DNA of 32,037 nucleotides from assembly GCA_013216025.1 (NCBI GenBank), contig JABSOG010000016.1, forward strand, positions 1 through 32,037. Reading direction: 5' to 3'. Made by a program: the position numbers and the translations under genes. Each line of letters starts with the position of its first letter. The stretch's first letter is position 1. Positions 23,979 to 32,037 of the stretch are shown here, one piece after another. This stretch comes from Algicola sp. GTDB taxonomy: Bacteria > Pseudomonadota > Gammaproteobacteria > Enterobacterales > Alteromonadaceae. A model generated the notes under the pieces. The model worked only from the letters and a program-made list of their open reading frames with translations. It had not been told where the DNA came from and made no database searches.

Positions 23979-25640
23979 ATGGCTGATATAATAGATGTAC
24001 AAGTCCCTGACGTGGGCGGTGATGACGTTGAAGTGATTGAGTTGTGTGTTGCGGTAGGGGATACCGTGGCCAAAGAAGACTCGCTGATCACAGTCGAAAG
24101 CGACAAAGCGTCTATGGATATTCCTTCGCCCGGCGCAGGCACTATTACCCAGATCACTGTTGCCATTGGTGACAAAATCAACGAAGGATCAGTGATTGTC
24201 AAACTGGCAGTTGAACAATCTACCGCACCTGAGTCGGCGCCAGAGCCGGAACCTCAAGCGCCCCAGAAGGCCCCGGCACAGCCGGTTGAACAAGCCACTA
24301 CGGAGCTGGAAGCATTTCCGCCTTCGGTGGTTGGTGTTCAGATTGTTGAAGTGCGTGTGCCAGACATTGGCACCGAAGAAGAAGTCGATGTTATTGAAGT
24401 GCTGGTTGGGCCCGGTGACAACGTGTTGCAAGAAGACGGTCTTATCACCGTCGAAACAGACAAAGCCACCATGGATGTGCCCAGCCCAGCCCCTGGTTTG
24501 GTTAAAGAAGTCATCATTAAAAATGGCGATAAGGTTAAGCAAGGATCGCTTATCATCATGCTTGAGGTGTGCCATACCGAAGAGGTTAAAGTGGTGGTTC
24601 CAACGAGCACCATTGGAACTAAAGTGGCAGAACCCAAAGCCAAAAGACCGATAGACTTACCAACTACACGGCCTGTACCGTTCCACCCAATGGCCAGGGG
24701 TAAAACCAGCGATTCCGTTTATTCGTCACCGTCGGTGCGCCGCGTCGGCAGAGAGTTTGGTGTCGACATGACCAAAGTGTCGGGCACTGGACGCAAAAAC
24801 CGGATCCTCAAAGAAGACGTTCAGGCTTATGTTAAATATGAACTGTCTCGTCCGAAGGCCACTGCAGCGGCCAATATCTCTAGCGGTGGTGGTGGATTGC
24901 AACTCATCGCTCAACCCAAAGTCGACTTTGCCAAGTTTGGTGAGATAGAAAAAACGCCGCTGACCCGAATTCAAAAGATATCCGGCCCGAATCTGCATCG
25001 CAACTGGGTGACAATTCCGCACGTCACCCAATTTGAAGAAGCCGACATCACCGATGTTGAAGCGTTCAGGAAAGAACAAAACGAGATTGGCAAAAAGCAA
25101 AAGCTCGATGTCAAAATTACCCCGTTGGTGTTTATCATGAAAGCACTGGCCAAATCGCTCGAAGCTTTCCCGGTGTTCAATTCTTCATTGCATGAAGATG
25201 GTGAGCATTTGGTGATGAAAAAATACATTCATATCGGGATTGCGGTAGACACCCCCAAAGGACTGGTTGTGCCGGTGGTGCGTGATGTCAATAAAAAAGG
25301 CATTTACGACCTATCGCGCGAGCTAATGGAATTATCGGGAAAAGCCAGAGAAGGCAAGCTTAAAGTCCAAGAAATGCAGGGCGGTTGTATGACCATTTCA
25401 AGCCTCGGCGGTATTGGTGGCACTGCGTTTACGCCGATTGTTAACGCACCTGAAGTGGCGATATTGGGCGTGTCAAAAAGCGAAATTAAACCCAAATGGG
25501 ATGGCGCAGCCTTTCAGCCTCGGCTGATGTTGCCTTTGTCGTTGTCTTACGATCACCGAGTGATTGACGGCGCATTGGCGGCTAAGTTTGCGGTGCATTT
25601 GGGCGGCATTATGTCGGATATTCGCAAGTTGATTTTGTAA
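23979..25640 (+). CDS. aceF: Pyruvate dehydrogenase E2, dihydrolipoyl acetyltransferase
   Basis: A 553-residue core protein of the pyruvate dehydrogenase complex. It has two lipoyl domains, with the lipoylated lysines Lys43 (ESDKASMDIPSP) and Lys162 (ETDKATMDVPSP), joined by an Ala/Pro/Glu-rich linker (about 80-115). A peripheral subunit-binding domain follows (about 249-286, SPSVRRVGREFGVDMTKVSG), then the catalytic acetyltransferase domain, with His526 and Asp530 in SYDHRVIDG. E. coli has three lipoyl domains (about 630 aa); this form has one fewer. It is directly downstream of aceE and before lpd. An AGGGGA site lies before the ATG. Confidence 0.97.
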   Translation: MADIIDVQVPDVGGDDVEVIELCVAVGDTVAKEDSLITVESDKASMDIPSPGAGTITQITVAIGDKINEGSVIVKLAVEQSTAPESAPEPEPQAPQKAPAQPVEQATTELEAFPPSVVGVQIVEVRVPDIGTEEEVDVIEVLVGPGDNVLQEDGLITVETDKATMDVPSPAPGLVKEVIIKNGDKVKQGSLIIMLEVCHTEEVKVVVPTSTIGTKVAEPKAKRPIDLPTTRPVPFHPMARGKTSDSVYSSPSVRRVGREFGVDMTKVSGTGRKNRILKEDVQAYVKYELSRPKATAAANISSGGGGLQLIAQPKVDFAKFGEIEKTPLTRIQKISGPNLHRNWVTIPHVTQFEEADITDVEAFRKEQNEIGKKQKLDVKITPLVFIMKALAKSLEAFPVFNSSLHEDGEHLVMKKYIHIGIAVDTPKGLVVPVVRDVNKKGIYDLSRELMELSGKAREGKLKVQEMQGGCMTISSLGGIGGTAFTPIVNAPEVAILGVSKSEIKPKWDGAAFQPRLMLPLSLSYDHRVIDGALAAKFAVHLGGIMSDIRKLIL

Positions 25641-25650
25641 GCATTGAATC

Positions 25651-25691
25651 CAATGTGGTGGGGGCCAAATATATTTGACTCCAACGCATTG
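25651..25691. repeat. Imperfect palindrome between aceF and lpd
   Basis: CAATG...CATTG outer arms enclose a perfect 12-base palindrome CAAATATATTTG (25666-25677) and partly paired G-rich/C-rich stretches. It could stabilise the aceF 3' end or reduce read-through into lpd. The GGAGTC half on the minus strand faintly recalls the repeat elements at 10391 and 27262. Confidence 0.45.
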
Positions 25692-25817
25692 TTAGAGGTT
25701 TCAACACAATCGGCTCTTTGTTAATATTAGCGCCTTTTTGACTGCTTCTCATTATGCAGCAGGACAACAGAAATTAATCAGGCCACGGCCTGACCGAATC
25801 AAACGATAGAGGTTTAC

Positions 25818-27242
25818 ATGAGTAACGAAATTAAAACTCAAGTGGTAGTACTGGGCGCAGGCCCTGGTGGTTATTCTGCGGCATTTCGTGCAGCAGATTT
25901 AGGATTGGATGTGGTATTGGTCGAAAGCCGGGCGACATTGGGCGGCGTTTGTTTGAACGTTGGTTGTATACCGTCAAAAGCCTTGTTGCATGTAGCCAAA
26001 GTCATCGACGATGCCAAAGCCATGGCCAGCCATGGTGTTACATTTGGTGAGCCACAAATCGATTTGGACAAAATCCGTGGTTGGAAAGACAGCGTTGTTA
26101 GCCAACTGACCGGCGGCCTGACTGGCATGGCCAAGGCGCGTAAAGTGACTACTGTCAACGGTTACGGAAAATTTACCGGCAGTAACACCATTGCCGTTGA
26201 AGGTGCTGATGGCACAACAACCATCACATTTGATCAGGCCATCGTTGCCGCAGGCTCTGAGCCGGTATCATTGCCGTTTATCCCTGAAGACCCACGTATC
26301 TTCGATTCGACCGGTGCATTAGAATTGGCTGACGTACCAGGCGAGTTGCTGGTATTGGGCGGCGGTATCATCGGTCTTGAGATGGGTACCGTATACAGAG
26401 CACTGGGTTCAAATGTCAGTGTTGTCGAATTCCTTGACCAGTTGGTGCCAGCCGCTGACAAAGACGTAGTTCGGGTTTACAGCACCTATAACAAAAAACG
26501 TTTCAACATCATGCTGTCAACCAAAGTGACCGCCGTTGAAGCTAAAGAAGATGGCTTGTACGTGACTTTCGAAGGCAAAAAAGCACCCGCTGAGCCAGTA
26601 CGTTACGACAAAATTCTGGTTGCCGTTGGTCGTACGCCAAATGGCAAAAAAGTGGATGCAGAAAAAGCTGGTGTTACCGTTACAGACCGCGGTTTCATTG
26701 AAGTTGACAACCAGCAACGCACCAATGTTAACAACATTTTTGCCATCGGTGATGTTGTTGGTCAACCAATGCTGGCGCACAAAGCCGTTCACGAAGCACA
26801 CGTTGCAGCCGAAGTTATCTCTGGCATGAAGCACTACTTCGACCCTAAATGCATTCCTTCAATTGCTTATACTGATCCTGAAATCGCATGGGTTGGTTTG
26901 ACCGAAAGAGAAGCCAAAGAACAAGGTTTAAACTATGAAGTCGCCAAGTTCCCATGGGCAGCTTCAGGTCGTGCAATCGCTTCTGCGCGTACAGAAGGTA
27001 TGACCAAAATGATCTTCGACAAAGACAACGGTCGAGTGATTGGTGGAGCCATCGTTGGTATCAACGCCGGTGAAATGCTAGGTGAAATCGGTTTGGCAAT
27101 CGAAATGGGCGCAGACGCCGAAGATATCGGCCTGACCATTCACGCGCATCCAACATTGAACGAGTCAATTGGTTTGGCTTGTGAAATCTTCGAAGGCAGC
27201 ATCACTGATTTGCCAAACGCCAAGGCGAAGAAAAAGAAATAA
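25818..27242 (+). CDS. lpd: Dihydrolipoamide dehydrogenase (E3)
   Basis: A 474-residue FAD flavoprotein that reoxidises dihydrolipoyl groups of pyruvate and 2-oxoglutarate dehydrogenases and makes NADH. Seen: the FAD-binding GAGPGG (13-18), the redox-active disulfide Cys45/Cys50 in GGVCLNVGCIPSKALLH, the NAD-binding VLGGGIIGLEMG, the second FAD motif FAIGDVVGQPMLAHKA and the dimerisation domain with catalytic His444 and Glu449 in HAHPTLNES. Length equals that of E. coli Lpd. The gap of 177 bases after aceF leaves room for a separate promoter, as in E. coli, but I see no PdhR box there. Confidence 0.98.
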   Translation: MSNEIKTQVVVLGAGPGGYSAAFRAADLGLDVVLVESRATLGGVCLNVGCIPSKALLHVAKVIDDAKAMASHGVTFGEPQIDLDKIRGWKDSVVSQLTGGLTGMAKARKVTTVNGYGKFTGSNTIAVEGADGTTTITFDQAIVAAGSEPVSLPFIPEDPRIFDSTGALELADVPGELLVLGGGIIGLEMGTVYRALGSNVSVVEFLDQLVPAADKDVVRVYSTYNKKRFNIMLSTKVTAVEAKEDGLYVTFEGKKAPAEPVRYDKILVAVGRTPNGKKVDAEKAGVTVTDRGFIEVDNQQRTNVNNIFAIGDVVGQPMLAHKAVHEAHVAAEVISGMKHYFDPKCIPSIAYTDPEIAWVGLTEREAKEQGLNYEVAKFPWAASGRAIASARTEGMTKMIFDKDNGRVIGGAIVGINAGEMLGEIGLAIEMGADAEDIGLTIHAHPTLNESIGLACEIFEGSITDLPNAKAKKKK

Positions 27243-27261
27243 GGGTTCGACACCGTTGAAC

Positions 27262-27312
27262 GGGGTCGGAGCCAAATAAAATAGTTTTCCATGTTTTTTT
27301 TGCTCTGACCCC
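27262..27312. repeat. Inverted repeat GGGGTCGGAGC/GCTCTGACCCC after lpd
   Basis: Two 11-base arms (27262-27272 and 27302-27312) are reverse complements with one mismatch around a 29-base A/T-rich loop containing eight T in a row (27294-27301). The arms are of the AATGGGGTCAGAGC type often linked to REP-associated (RAYT) repeats. It lies 20 bases after the lpd stop and could also protect or end the transcript. Confidence 0.65.
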
Positions 27313-27642
27313 ATTTACGACCTCATTCATCACCGCGCCACCTCCCACAAATAACCCGCTACATGACTCAATTTATCAGTCTTGAGAACTTAGCTCATCG
27401 GTTAATTTCAATCTGTGAAAGTGAACTGTCTGAAAACCTCTGTCTGCAATATCACTTAGTGCCGATTTTTAGTTCTCGCTCCTTGCAACTGGCATACGTC
27501 CTTGCATTAGTCTGTCCACCTGATACGTAATTCCCACATAGGTTACTCTAGTGTTATTTAAAAGTTAAAAACCTCGAAGTCGTTTACATTTCAATCTATG
27601 ATAGTGATTAAAACAATAACAACGTCACTAGGAATACAGCCG
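27313..27642 (+). other. Intergenic region before the NarL-type regulator
   Basis: About 330 bases without a supported gene between the post-lpd repeat and the regulator start. A -10-like TATGAT at about 27596 lacks a good -35. The open frame from 27598 is an upstream extension of the regulator without domain support. Confidence 0.35.
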
Positions 27643-28269
27643 ATGAGTAAAACCCGCATATTAATTGCCGATGATCACCAAATCTTTCGTCAGGGCTTAC
27701 GTGCTTTACTCGACAGTTGTGATCAGTGTGAAATTATCGATGAGGTCGATAACGGTGACGCGGCTTGGGCTGCTATCATCCGGCAACAACCAGATATCGC
27801 CATTTTAGACATCACCATGGATAAAACTAGCGGGTTGGATGTCGCTTTAAAAGTGCAGACGCACCAACTCAACACCCGAATCATCTTCCTTTCCATGCAC
27901 AACGAGATAAAAATCATTGACCGGGCCATGTCGGCAGGTGCCTGTGCCTATCTGCTTAAAGATGAGGCTTTTGACGACTTGTGTAAGGCGGTTGATTTGG
28001 CACGCAAGGGTAAATCTTACCTGTCTGAAGAGATCTCAATACAGCTGGCAGAATATCAGACCTTTCGAACAGCTGCCCAACTGACAAAACGCGAAAAGGA
28101 AACGGTTTCACACATTGCCAGAGGGCATACCAATAAAGAGATCGCAGCAATACTGTCACTGTCGGTTAAAACCATTGATAACCACCGCACCAACCTGATG
28201 AAAAAACTCAATTTACACAACACCGCTGAGTTGGTTCGTTATGCCTTACTTGAAGGATTGGGCGTTTAA
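27643..28269 (+). CDS. NarL/FixJ-type response regulator
   Basis: A 208-residue cytosolic regulator. The receiver domain (1-118) begins RILIADDHQIFRQGLRALL with acidic Asp10/Asp11, phospho-Asp56 in AILDITMD, Ser84 in the FLSMH strand and Lys106 in YLLKDEA. The C-terminal LuxR-type helix-turn-helix (about 142-205) has LTKREKETVSHIARGHTNKEIA and SVKTIDNHRTNLMKKL. I use ATG 27643, with AGGA nine bases upstream; the frame opens at 27598 but the extra 15 residues lie outside the receiver fold. Its stop abuts the ATG of the propeller kinase, so the two form a cognate pair. Target genes are unknown. Confidence 0.93.
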   Translation: MSKTRILIADDHQIFRQGLRALLDSCDQCEIIDEVDNGDAAWAAIIRQQPDIAILDITMDKTSGLDVALKVQTHQLNTRIIFLSMHNEIKIIDRAMSAGACAYLLKDEAFDDLCKAVDLARKGKSYLSEEISIQLAEYQTFRTAAQLTKREKETVSHIARGHTNKEIAAILSLSVKTIDNHRTNLMKKLNLHNTAELVRYALLEGLGV

Positions 28270-31200
28270 ATGAAGTGGCCCAGCATTGTGCTGCTTCCTT
28301 TACTATTAATGATATTGATACTGTGCTCAGGGCCTGTCGGGGCTGACGGCTTATATAGCAAAACCGAACGTTTTGGCAAAGCGGTTTTTCAGTTTGAAAA
28401 TATCCGCGACGAAAAAGGGTCTAATAGCCTATTTGTGCTAAAGGTTTTACAGGACCGCCAAGGTTACATTTGGGCGGCGACCCAGACAGGCTTATATCGT
28501 TATGATGGTTATGATTTTAAGGTGTTTATTCATGATCCGGCGGTTCCAGGCTCTTTGGCGAGTAATTATATTCAAACGCTTTATCAAGACAGTAAAGGTG
28601 TGCTTTGGGTGGGGATTTTACAAGGTGGACTTGCACAATATCATCCAGACACAGAATCCTTTACCCACTTTCAACATCAAGCTGATAACCCTGAGAGTTT
28701 AAGCAATAACACTGTCACTGCTATTGCTGAAGGTCGAAACGGTGATCTGTGGATAGCCACCCTTGGTGGTGGACTCAATCGATTTAACCCAAAAAACAAT
28801 ACATTCAGCCATTTCCGTCATGACCCGCGCAACCCCGAAACCTTAAGCGACGACAAAGTTTATACAGTACTGCAAGACTCTGGGGGCATCATATGGGCGG
28901 GCACTCGCAACGGTGGCCTGAATCGGCTGGATACTCATACCGGAAAATTTAAACGCTATCAACACAGCCCCGGTGAGCGCCATAATAAAGATGGGACTGG
29001 CAGTATCAGCCACAATAAAGTGTATACACTGTTTGAAGATACCCGTGGTACCTTATGGGTCGGCACCCGAGGCGGTGGTTTAAACCGTTTTGACCGCCAG
29101 ACCGGGTCTTTTGTACATTTTAGGCATGACCCCGACAATCCTTACAGTATAGGTAGCGACAGAATTTGGTCGATACTTGAAGACAAAGCCGGTTCGCTTT
29201 GGGTGGGCACCAGAGGTGGTGGACTGAACCGTTTAGATCAGGCCAATAATCGCTTTTATCGCTATCAACATGATCCTCAAGATAACAAAAGCCTGCCTAA
29301 CAACCATATTTATTCGATAACTCAAGACTTTGCCGGTGAGATCTGGCTCGGCATCTTTGGTGGTGCCCTCAGCAAGTTTGACCCGGCCAATGAGCGCTTT
29401 GGTTTGGTCAAACATGATTCTGCTGACCCCAATAGTATAAGCAAAGGGAACGTAAAAGCGATTCTTAAAGACAGCAACGGGATACTTTGGGTTGGCACAG
29501 CAACAGGTCTCAATGGTTTTGACAAAGCAAAAAATAAGTTTAGGCATTACCAACATGAGCCAAAAAACCCGGCAAGCCTCAGCGATAATGATGTGCGGGT
29601 AATATTTGAAGATTCAGCTGGGGCCTTGTGGGTTGGCACCGCTGCAGGCGGTCTTAACCAATTCAACCCAAAAGACAATACGTTTGTTCGATACAGGCAC
29701 GCTGCTGATGATACTCATAGTTTAAGTGATGACCATGTCGGGGTTATTCATGAAGACAAGCGGGGTAATCTTTGGATAGGTACGCATTATGGCCTTAATC
29801 GATTTAACCCACAATTCAACCACTTTACCCGTTTTTTCCATCGGGTGGATTCAGCCACCAGCATCAGTCATAATTGGGTCAATGCACTATACACCGCCCT
29901 AGATGGCACCCTGTGGGTCGGCACCAATGGTGGCGGGCTCAATAAATTTAATCATCAAAAACAAACGTTTACCCGTTACCTGACCATCAAAGACAATGCC
30001 AATAGTTTAAGCCACAATACGGTTTATTCAATTACGCAGGATTTAAAAGGCACCTTATGGATTGGTACCGATGGTGGACTGAATCGATTCGACGCCAAAA
30101 ACAACACCTTTAACCATTATCGTATAAAAGACGGACTAATCAGCGACAGAGTGTCTGGCGTATTAAGTGATAAAAATGGCAATCTTTGGCTAGGTTTGAA
30201 TGATGGCCTGTCTTTTTTTGACCCAACGTCAGTCACCATTAAAAACCATATTGGCTACAGTGCTGGCTGCTCTGGGATAACTCAAGGTGCTTATTTTCAG
30301 GCATCAGACGGGCAGTTGTTTTTTGGCGGAGGTGCTGGTTATTGCGCTTTTTATCCTGACAATGCGATGGTAAAAAGTCAGCCCCCCAAACTGGTCTTCA
30401 GCGACTTTCGTTTGCTCAATAAACCGGTGCCAATAGTCACTGCGGCCAATCCGCTGTCGCCCTTAACCCGGGTGATCAATCATACCCAACGGGTGACTTT
30501 AAGCCACAGCCAAAATATACTGTCTTTTGAATTCGTCGCCTTGCATTATGCAGACCCTGAGCGTAATCAGTACAAATACAAGCTGGAGGGTTTTAACCAG
30601 GACTGGATTGACACCAGCAGCAAAAACCGCCGGGCAACCTATACCAACTTACCCGCAGGGGATTACACTTTTCGAGTCAAATCCAGTAACTTTGATAACG
30701 TCTGGAATGAGCAAGACCGCACAATTGAGCTCACCATTAAACCAGCCCCTTGGCACACCTGGTGGGCTTACAGCTTGTATTTCCTGGTAGTACTGGGGAT
30801 ATTCGGGTCATTTGGCCATCAGCAGATCATCAAGCTGCAAGCGATTAAAAAACGTGGCGAACTGGCTGCAATGCTGTTGGTCACTCAAGACCAAGAACGC
30901 AAAGTATTGTCCCGCGACTTGCATGACGGTATTGGTCCTTTGCTGATGGCGATAAAAATGCGGCTGCAGCTGTTCAATCAGCAATTTTTGTCGACCGACA
31001 GCAAGTCATCCAACCAGCTGGCTGAAATACTGACAATCGTACAAAAAACCGTTGATGACACCCGCTCACTGGCCAAAGGCATGAGACCCGTTTATTACGA
31101 TAACGGCAATATTGATGATTTGATTGGCTGGTATACCGACGAATTTGAACAATCGACCGGCATGAAAGTGATTGTAACCAAACACACCAATATCGTCTTA

Positions 31201-31518
31201 GAGACAACCATCAAAGACAATCTTTTTCGTATTTATCAAGAAGCCCTTAACAACGCATACAAACATGCCAATGCCGATACCATCAATGTCACTCTCAGTC
31301 TTGATGACCAAGGATTGACGCTTTGTGTGGCAGATAACGGTTGTGGTTTGGGGTTAGATTTACGTGCGAAAAACGCCAATAAGGGCATTGGTTTATTTAC
31401 CATTGAAGAACGAACCGCACTCATTAAAGGCACCATGGCATTGACACACGCCACCCCGCACGGCCTGATATTGAGTATAAAAGTCCCGTCGATACGCCAT
31501 GACAGTGTGAATAGCTGA
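28270..31518 (+). CDS. Two-component propeller sensor histidine kinase (HisKA_3 type)
   Basis: A 1082-residue sensor. A signal peptide (about 1-25, hydrophobic, ending GADG) leads to a large periplasmic part with 14 Reg_prop blades. The blades are marked by repeated LWVGT-GGGLNRF-type motifs from about residue 60 to 700, which fits two seven-bladed propellers. A Y_Y_Y domain (about 755-822, YKLEGFNQDWIDTSSKNRRA) and one membrane helix (about 833-853) follow. The cytoplasmic HisKA_3 domain has phosphoacceptor His885 in LSRDLHDGIGPLL, then the ATPase N box EALNNAYKHANA, ADNGCGLG and KGIGLFTIEERT. This is the NarX/DegS-like kinase class, matching the NarL-type partner directly upstream. Such sensors often detect oligosaccharides or other extracellular ligands, but the ligand here is unknown. 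Confidence 0.95.
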   Translation: MKWPSIVLLPLLLMILILCSGPVGADGLYSKTERFGKAVFQFENIRDEKGSNSLFVLKVLQDRQGYIWAATQTGLYRYDGYDFKVFIHDPAVPGSLASNYIQTLYQDSKGVLWVGILQGGLAQYHPDTESFTHFQHQADNPESLSNNTVTAIAEGRNGDLWIATLGGGLNRFNPKNNTFSHFRHDPRNPETLSDDKVYTVLQDSGGIIWAGTRNGGLNRLDTHTGKFKRYQHSPGERHNKDGTGSISHNKVYTLFEDTRGTLWVGTRGGGLNRFDRQTGSFVHFRHDPDNPYSIGSDRIWSILEDKAGSLWVGTRGGGLNRLDQANNRFYRYQHDPQDNKSLPNNHIYSITQDFAGEIWLGIFGGALSKFDPANERFGLVKHDSADPNSISKGNVKAILKDSNGILWVGTATGLNGFDKAKNKFRHYQHEPKNPASLSDNDVRVIFEDSAGALWVGTAAGGLNQFNPKDNTFVRYRHAADDTHSLSDDHVGVIHEDKRGNLWIGTHYGLNRFNPQFNHFTRFFHRVDSATSISHNWVNALYTALDGTLWVGTNGGGLNKFNHQKQTFTRYLTIKDNANSLSHNTVYSITQDLKGTLWIGTDGGLNRFDAKNNTFNHYRIKDGLISDRVSGVLSDKNGNLWLGLNDGLSFFDPTSVTIKNHIGYSAGCSGITQGAYFQASDGQLFFGGGAGYCAFYPDNAMVKSQPPKLVFSDFRLLNKPVPIVTAANPLSPLTRVINHTQRVTLSHSQNILSFEFVALHYADPERNQYKYKLEGFNQDWIDTSSKNRRATYTNLPAGDYTFRVKSSNFDNVWNEQDRTIELTIKPAPWHTWWAYSLYFLVVLGIFGSFGHQQIIKLQAIKKRGELAAMLLVTQDQERKVLSRDLHDGIGPLLMAIKMRLQLFNQQFLSTDSKSSNQLAEILTIVQKTVDDTRSLAKGMRPVYYDNGNIDDLIGWYTDEFEQSTGMKVIVTKHTNIVLETTIKDNLFRIYQEALNNAYKHANADTINVTLSLDDQGLTLCVADNGCGLGLDLRAKNANKGIGLFTIEERTALIKGTMALTHATPHGLILSIKVPSIRHDSVNS

Positions 31519-31557
31519 CAGCCTATCAGCGATAATAATCGTAAATAAAGTATAAAT

Positions 31558-31598
31558 TAGGGTATTTACCCTATGGTTAACTTGCGCTTTTTTCGCAA
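31558..31598. promoter_or_regulatory. Two small dyads upstream of the exported-protein gene
   Basis: TAGGGTA-TT-TACCCTA (31558-31573) is a perfect 7-bp inverted repeat, and TTGCG...CGCAA (31582-31598) a 5-bp one. Both lie between the kinase stop and the next gene, about 140-180 bases before its start. The first looks like a possible operator for a dimeric regulator; a role for the adjacent NarL-type protein is speculative. Confidence 0.35.
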
Positions 31599-31736
31599 AA
31601 ATAGCCATGAACTTTAACGAGTTCTTTACATTGGAATACGGTAATTAGGCGTTAATAACAACAATTGAGAGCAAAGCCGTTCATGTATATCGGCTAATAA
31701 CAATAATTTTTAATAATATAATAAAAGGTAATAACA

Positions 31737-32037
31737 ATGATAAAATTCCGCAGACTATTTATTGCGACAGCAACGAGTGCCTTATTGGTCTCTGTTGCGG
31801 CGCAGGCTGCAGACTCAAGTGGGCAGAACGCAAGTGTCAACGAAAGCAGTATGAGCGCGCCTGTATTCACTAAGTTGCCGGGTAAAGCCAGCTTTATTCA
31901 TGGTGATAACCTGATCGATGGGCCTGTCATGTTTACCAATAAAGCCGCTTCAGCAACACCATTAACCCTCGAAGAGCGTGCTGAAGCTTTAAAAACCGTG
32001 ATGGTAACCCGTGAAGGTGATCAATATGAATCGGTGA
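31737..32037 (+). CDS. Exported protein of unknown function, 3'-truncated by the window
   Basis: One hundred codons are visible, open to the window end. The start MIKFRRLFIATATSALLVSV is a classical Sec signal peptide, with a likely cleavage after AQA (residue 24) before ADSSG. AAAGG lies about nine bases before ATG 31737. The mature start is Ser/Asn-rich, followed by PVFTKLPGKASFIHGDNLID and LTLEERAEALKTVMV. I do not recognise the family; such a polar N-terminus could precede a propeptide or a large secreted enzyme. Its position downstream of the kinase/regulator pair makes it a candidate target, by context only. Confidence 0.75.
   Translation, partial: MIKFRRLFIATATSALLVSVAAQAADSSGQNASVNESSMSAPVFTKLPGKASFIHGDNLIDGPVMFTNKAASATPLTLEERAEALKTVMVTREGDQYESV

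Noticed and set aside
25641-25817. Possible second PdhR box before lpd
   Set aside because: No AATTGGTnnnACCAATT-like inverted repeat is present; the palindrome there has a different sequence.
1-32037. CRISPR arrays, tRNA/rRNA genes, prophage or insertion sequence transposases
   Set aside because: No regularly spaced repeats, no cloverleaf or rRNA-like stretches and no transposase, integrase or phage structural genes were seen.

Overview
The window looks like a stretch of a marine gammaproteobacterial chromosome, most likely from the order Alteromonadales. That placement rests on gene content and order: yheV/yheS/TIGR02444, slyX and fkpA, rsd next to hemE, yacG-zapD-coaE behind pilB-pilC-pilD, then pilA, nadC, ampD-ampE and pdhR-aceE-aceF-lpd, plus intergenic palindromes with ATACCAATC ends. 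I could not confirm the genus. Most of the window is conserved core genome. No phage, CRISPR, tRNA or rRNA is visible.

Layout. (1) 1-2613: the 3' part of a BvgS-like hybrid sensor kinase. (2) 2614-9000: yheV (-) diverges from yheS (+), which overlaps a TIGR02444-family gene. slyX (-) and a WD40-propeller lipoprotein (-) follow, with fkpA (+) diverging from the latter, and then rsd (-). Several palindromic or MITE-like repeats lie between these genes. (3) 9316-10386: hemE (+). (4) 10458-16110: a minus-strand block read as pilB-pilC-pilD-coaE-zapD-yacG. It joins the type IV pilus assembly ATPase, platform and prepilin peptidase to CoA synthesis, FtsZ bundling and gyrase inhibition. (5) 16237-18419: pilA, nadC and a membrane-anchored retropepsin-like protease, all on the minus strand. 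A consensus CRP site lies in front of pilA. (6) 18479-19996: ampD-ampE (+), for cell-wall recycling. (7) 20200-27242: a PdhR operator, then pdhR, aceE, aceF and lpd (+), the pyruvate dehydrogenase cluster. (8) 27643-31518: a NarL-type response regulator abutting a 14-blade propeller sensor kinase. (9) 31737-32037: the start of an unrecognised exported protein, cut by the window end.

I do not see a convincing new defence or biosynthetic system. The points most worth a second look are the 13-bp triplication at the coaE TTG start, the pentapeptide repeat tract in FkpA, the WD40 lipoprotein between slyX and fkpA, the propeller kinase/NarL pair with its possible exported target, the CRP site before pilA, and at least five separate intergenic inverted-repeat elements. 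Several ORF starts were moved inward on alignment to remembered family members and on visible ribosome binding sites. All family assignments are from recognition of motifs and sequence, not from a database search.
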